Assembly (NCBI GenBank): GCA_029858165.1
Contig: JAOUFO010000148.1
Location: 1 to 5,346 of the forward strand
DNA: 5,346 nt
From: Deltaproteobacteria bacterium
Lineage (GTDB): Bacteria > SAR324 > JACQKK01
Direction of reading: 5' to 3'
Below, one piece after another: positions 5,143-5,346 of this stretch. The position numbers and the translations under genes are program-made. Every line of letters begins with the position of its first letter. Positions within the stretch are counted from its first letter, which is position 1. The notes below the pieces were generated by a model. That model was not told where the DNA came from. It saw only the letters and a list, made by a program, of their open reading frames with translations, and ran no database searches.

Positions 5143-5346
5143 GGCCGGGCTTGCGCCGCCTTTCTTATGGGGTTCCTGTCCAGCGGCTTCAGCACCGGCA
5201 CGGGCCTTGCGGCCCTGTTGGCCGGGCTTGCGCCGCCTTTCTTATGGGGTTCCTGTCCAGCGGCTTCAGCACCGGCACGGGCCTTGCGGCCCTGTTGGCC
5301 GGGCTTGCGCCGCCTTTCTTATGGGGTTCCTGTCCAGCGGCTTCAG
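5143..5346. repeat. Perfect 77-bp tandem repeat, 2.65 copies, cut by the window edge
   Basis: Copies begin at 5143, 5220 and 5297 (the last has 50 bp before the edge). All are identical over the visible length. Each unit starts GGCCGGGCTTGCGCCGCC and contains the hairpin GGGCC-TTGC-GGCCC (5202-5206 with 5211-5215 in copy 1). That hairpin is flanked by CCGGC (5195-5199) and GCCGG (5221-5225), which can pair across the unit boundary. The period is not a multiple of three. There is no variable spacer, so it is a minisatellite and not a CRISPR array. Perfect identity implies recent amplification or homogenisation. The total copy number is unknown. Confidence 0.9.

Noticed and set aside
5143..5346. 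CRISPR array
   Set aside because: The whole 77-bp period is identical with no variable spacers, and no cas gene is visible.

Overview
This is a GC-rich bacterial window, probably from a Gram-negative organism. Arg codons are mostly CGG/CGC, and C and G homopolymer runs are unusually common. The codon style and the CCTCACCCCC/CCCCTCTCC intergenic palindromes would fit a deltaproteobacterial (Desulfobacterota-like) genome. That is an inference from style; no gene here is a taxonomic marker.

Layout, left to right. (1) Positions 1-1814, minus strand: a large reading frame of at least 604 codons, free of stops and frameshifts, which runs off the left edge. It encodes a mostly helical soluble protein that I do not recognise. 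(2) Positions 1815-1978: a leader and intergenic region with a nested hairpin and a strong candidate intrinsic terminator for the next gene. (3) Positions 1979-2983, minus strand: a 334-aa signal-anchored protein. Its exported part is nine tandem repeats of 23 residues, predicted to form a beta-solenoid or fibre. (4) Positions 2984-3224: an AT-richer intergenic region with a plausible promoter, a small dyad and an A-tract. (5) Positions 3225-4337, minus strand: a trans-polyprenyl diphosphate synthase, probably making a C15-C20 product. (6) Positions 4338-4480: a divergent intergenic region. (7) Positions 4481-4897, plus strand: a HIT-family nucleotide hydrolase. (8) Positions 4898-5346: no convincing gene. 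It holds a REPIN-like pair of inverted GC-rich palindromes, followed at once by a perfect 77-bp tandem repeat (2.65 copies) that runs off the right edge.

The genes do not form an obvious pathway. The three minus-strand genes are separated by 164 bp and 241 bp, with terminator-like or promoter-like signals between them, so they are probably separate transcription units. The synthase (isoprenoid precursor elongation) and the HIT protein (nucleotide phosphoramidate or dinucleotide hydrolysis) are housekeeping-type genes. The unusual content is the 23-residue-repeat membrane protein, the unrecognised large protein, and the palindrome plus 77-bp repeat block at the right end. I see no convincing evidence of a complete new multi-gene system.
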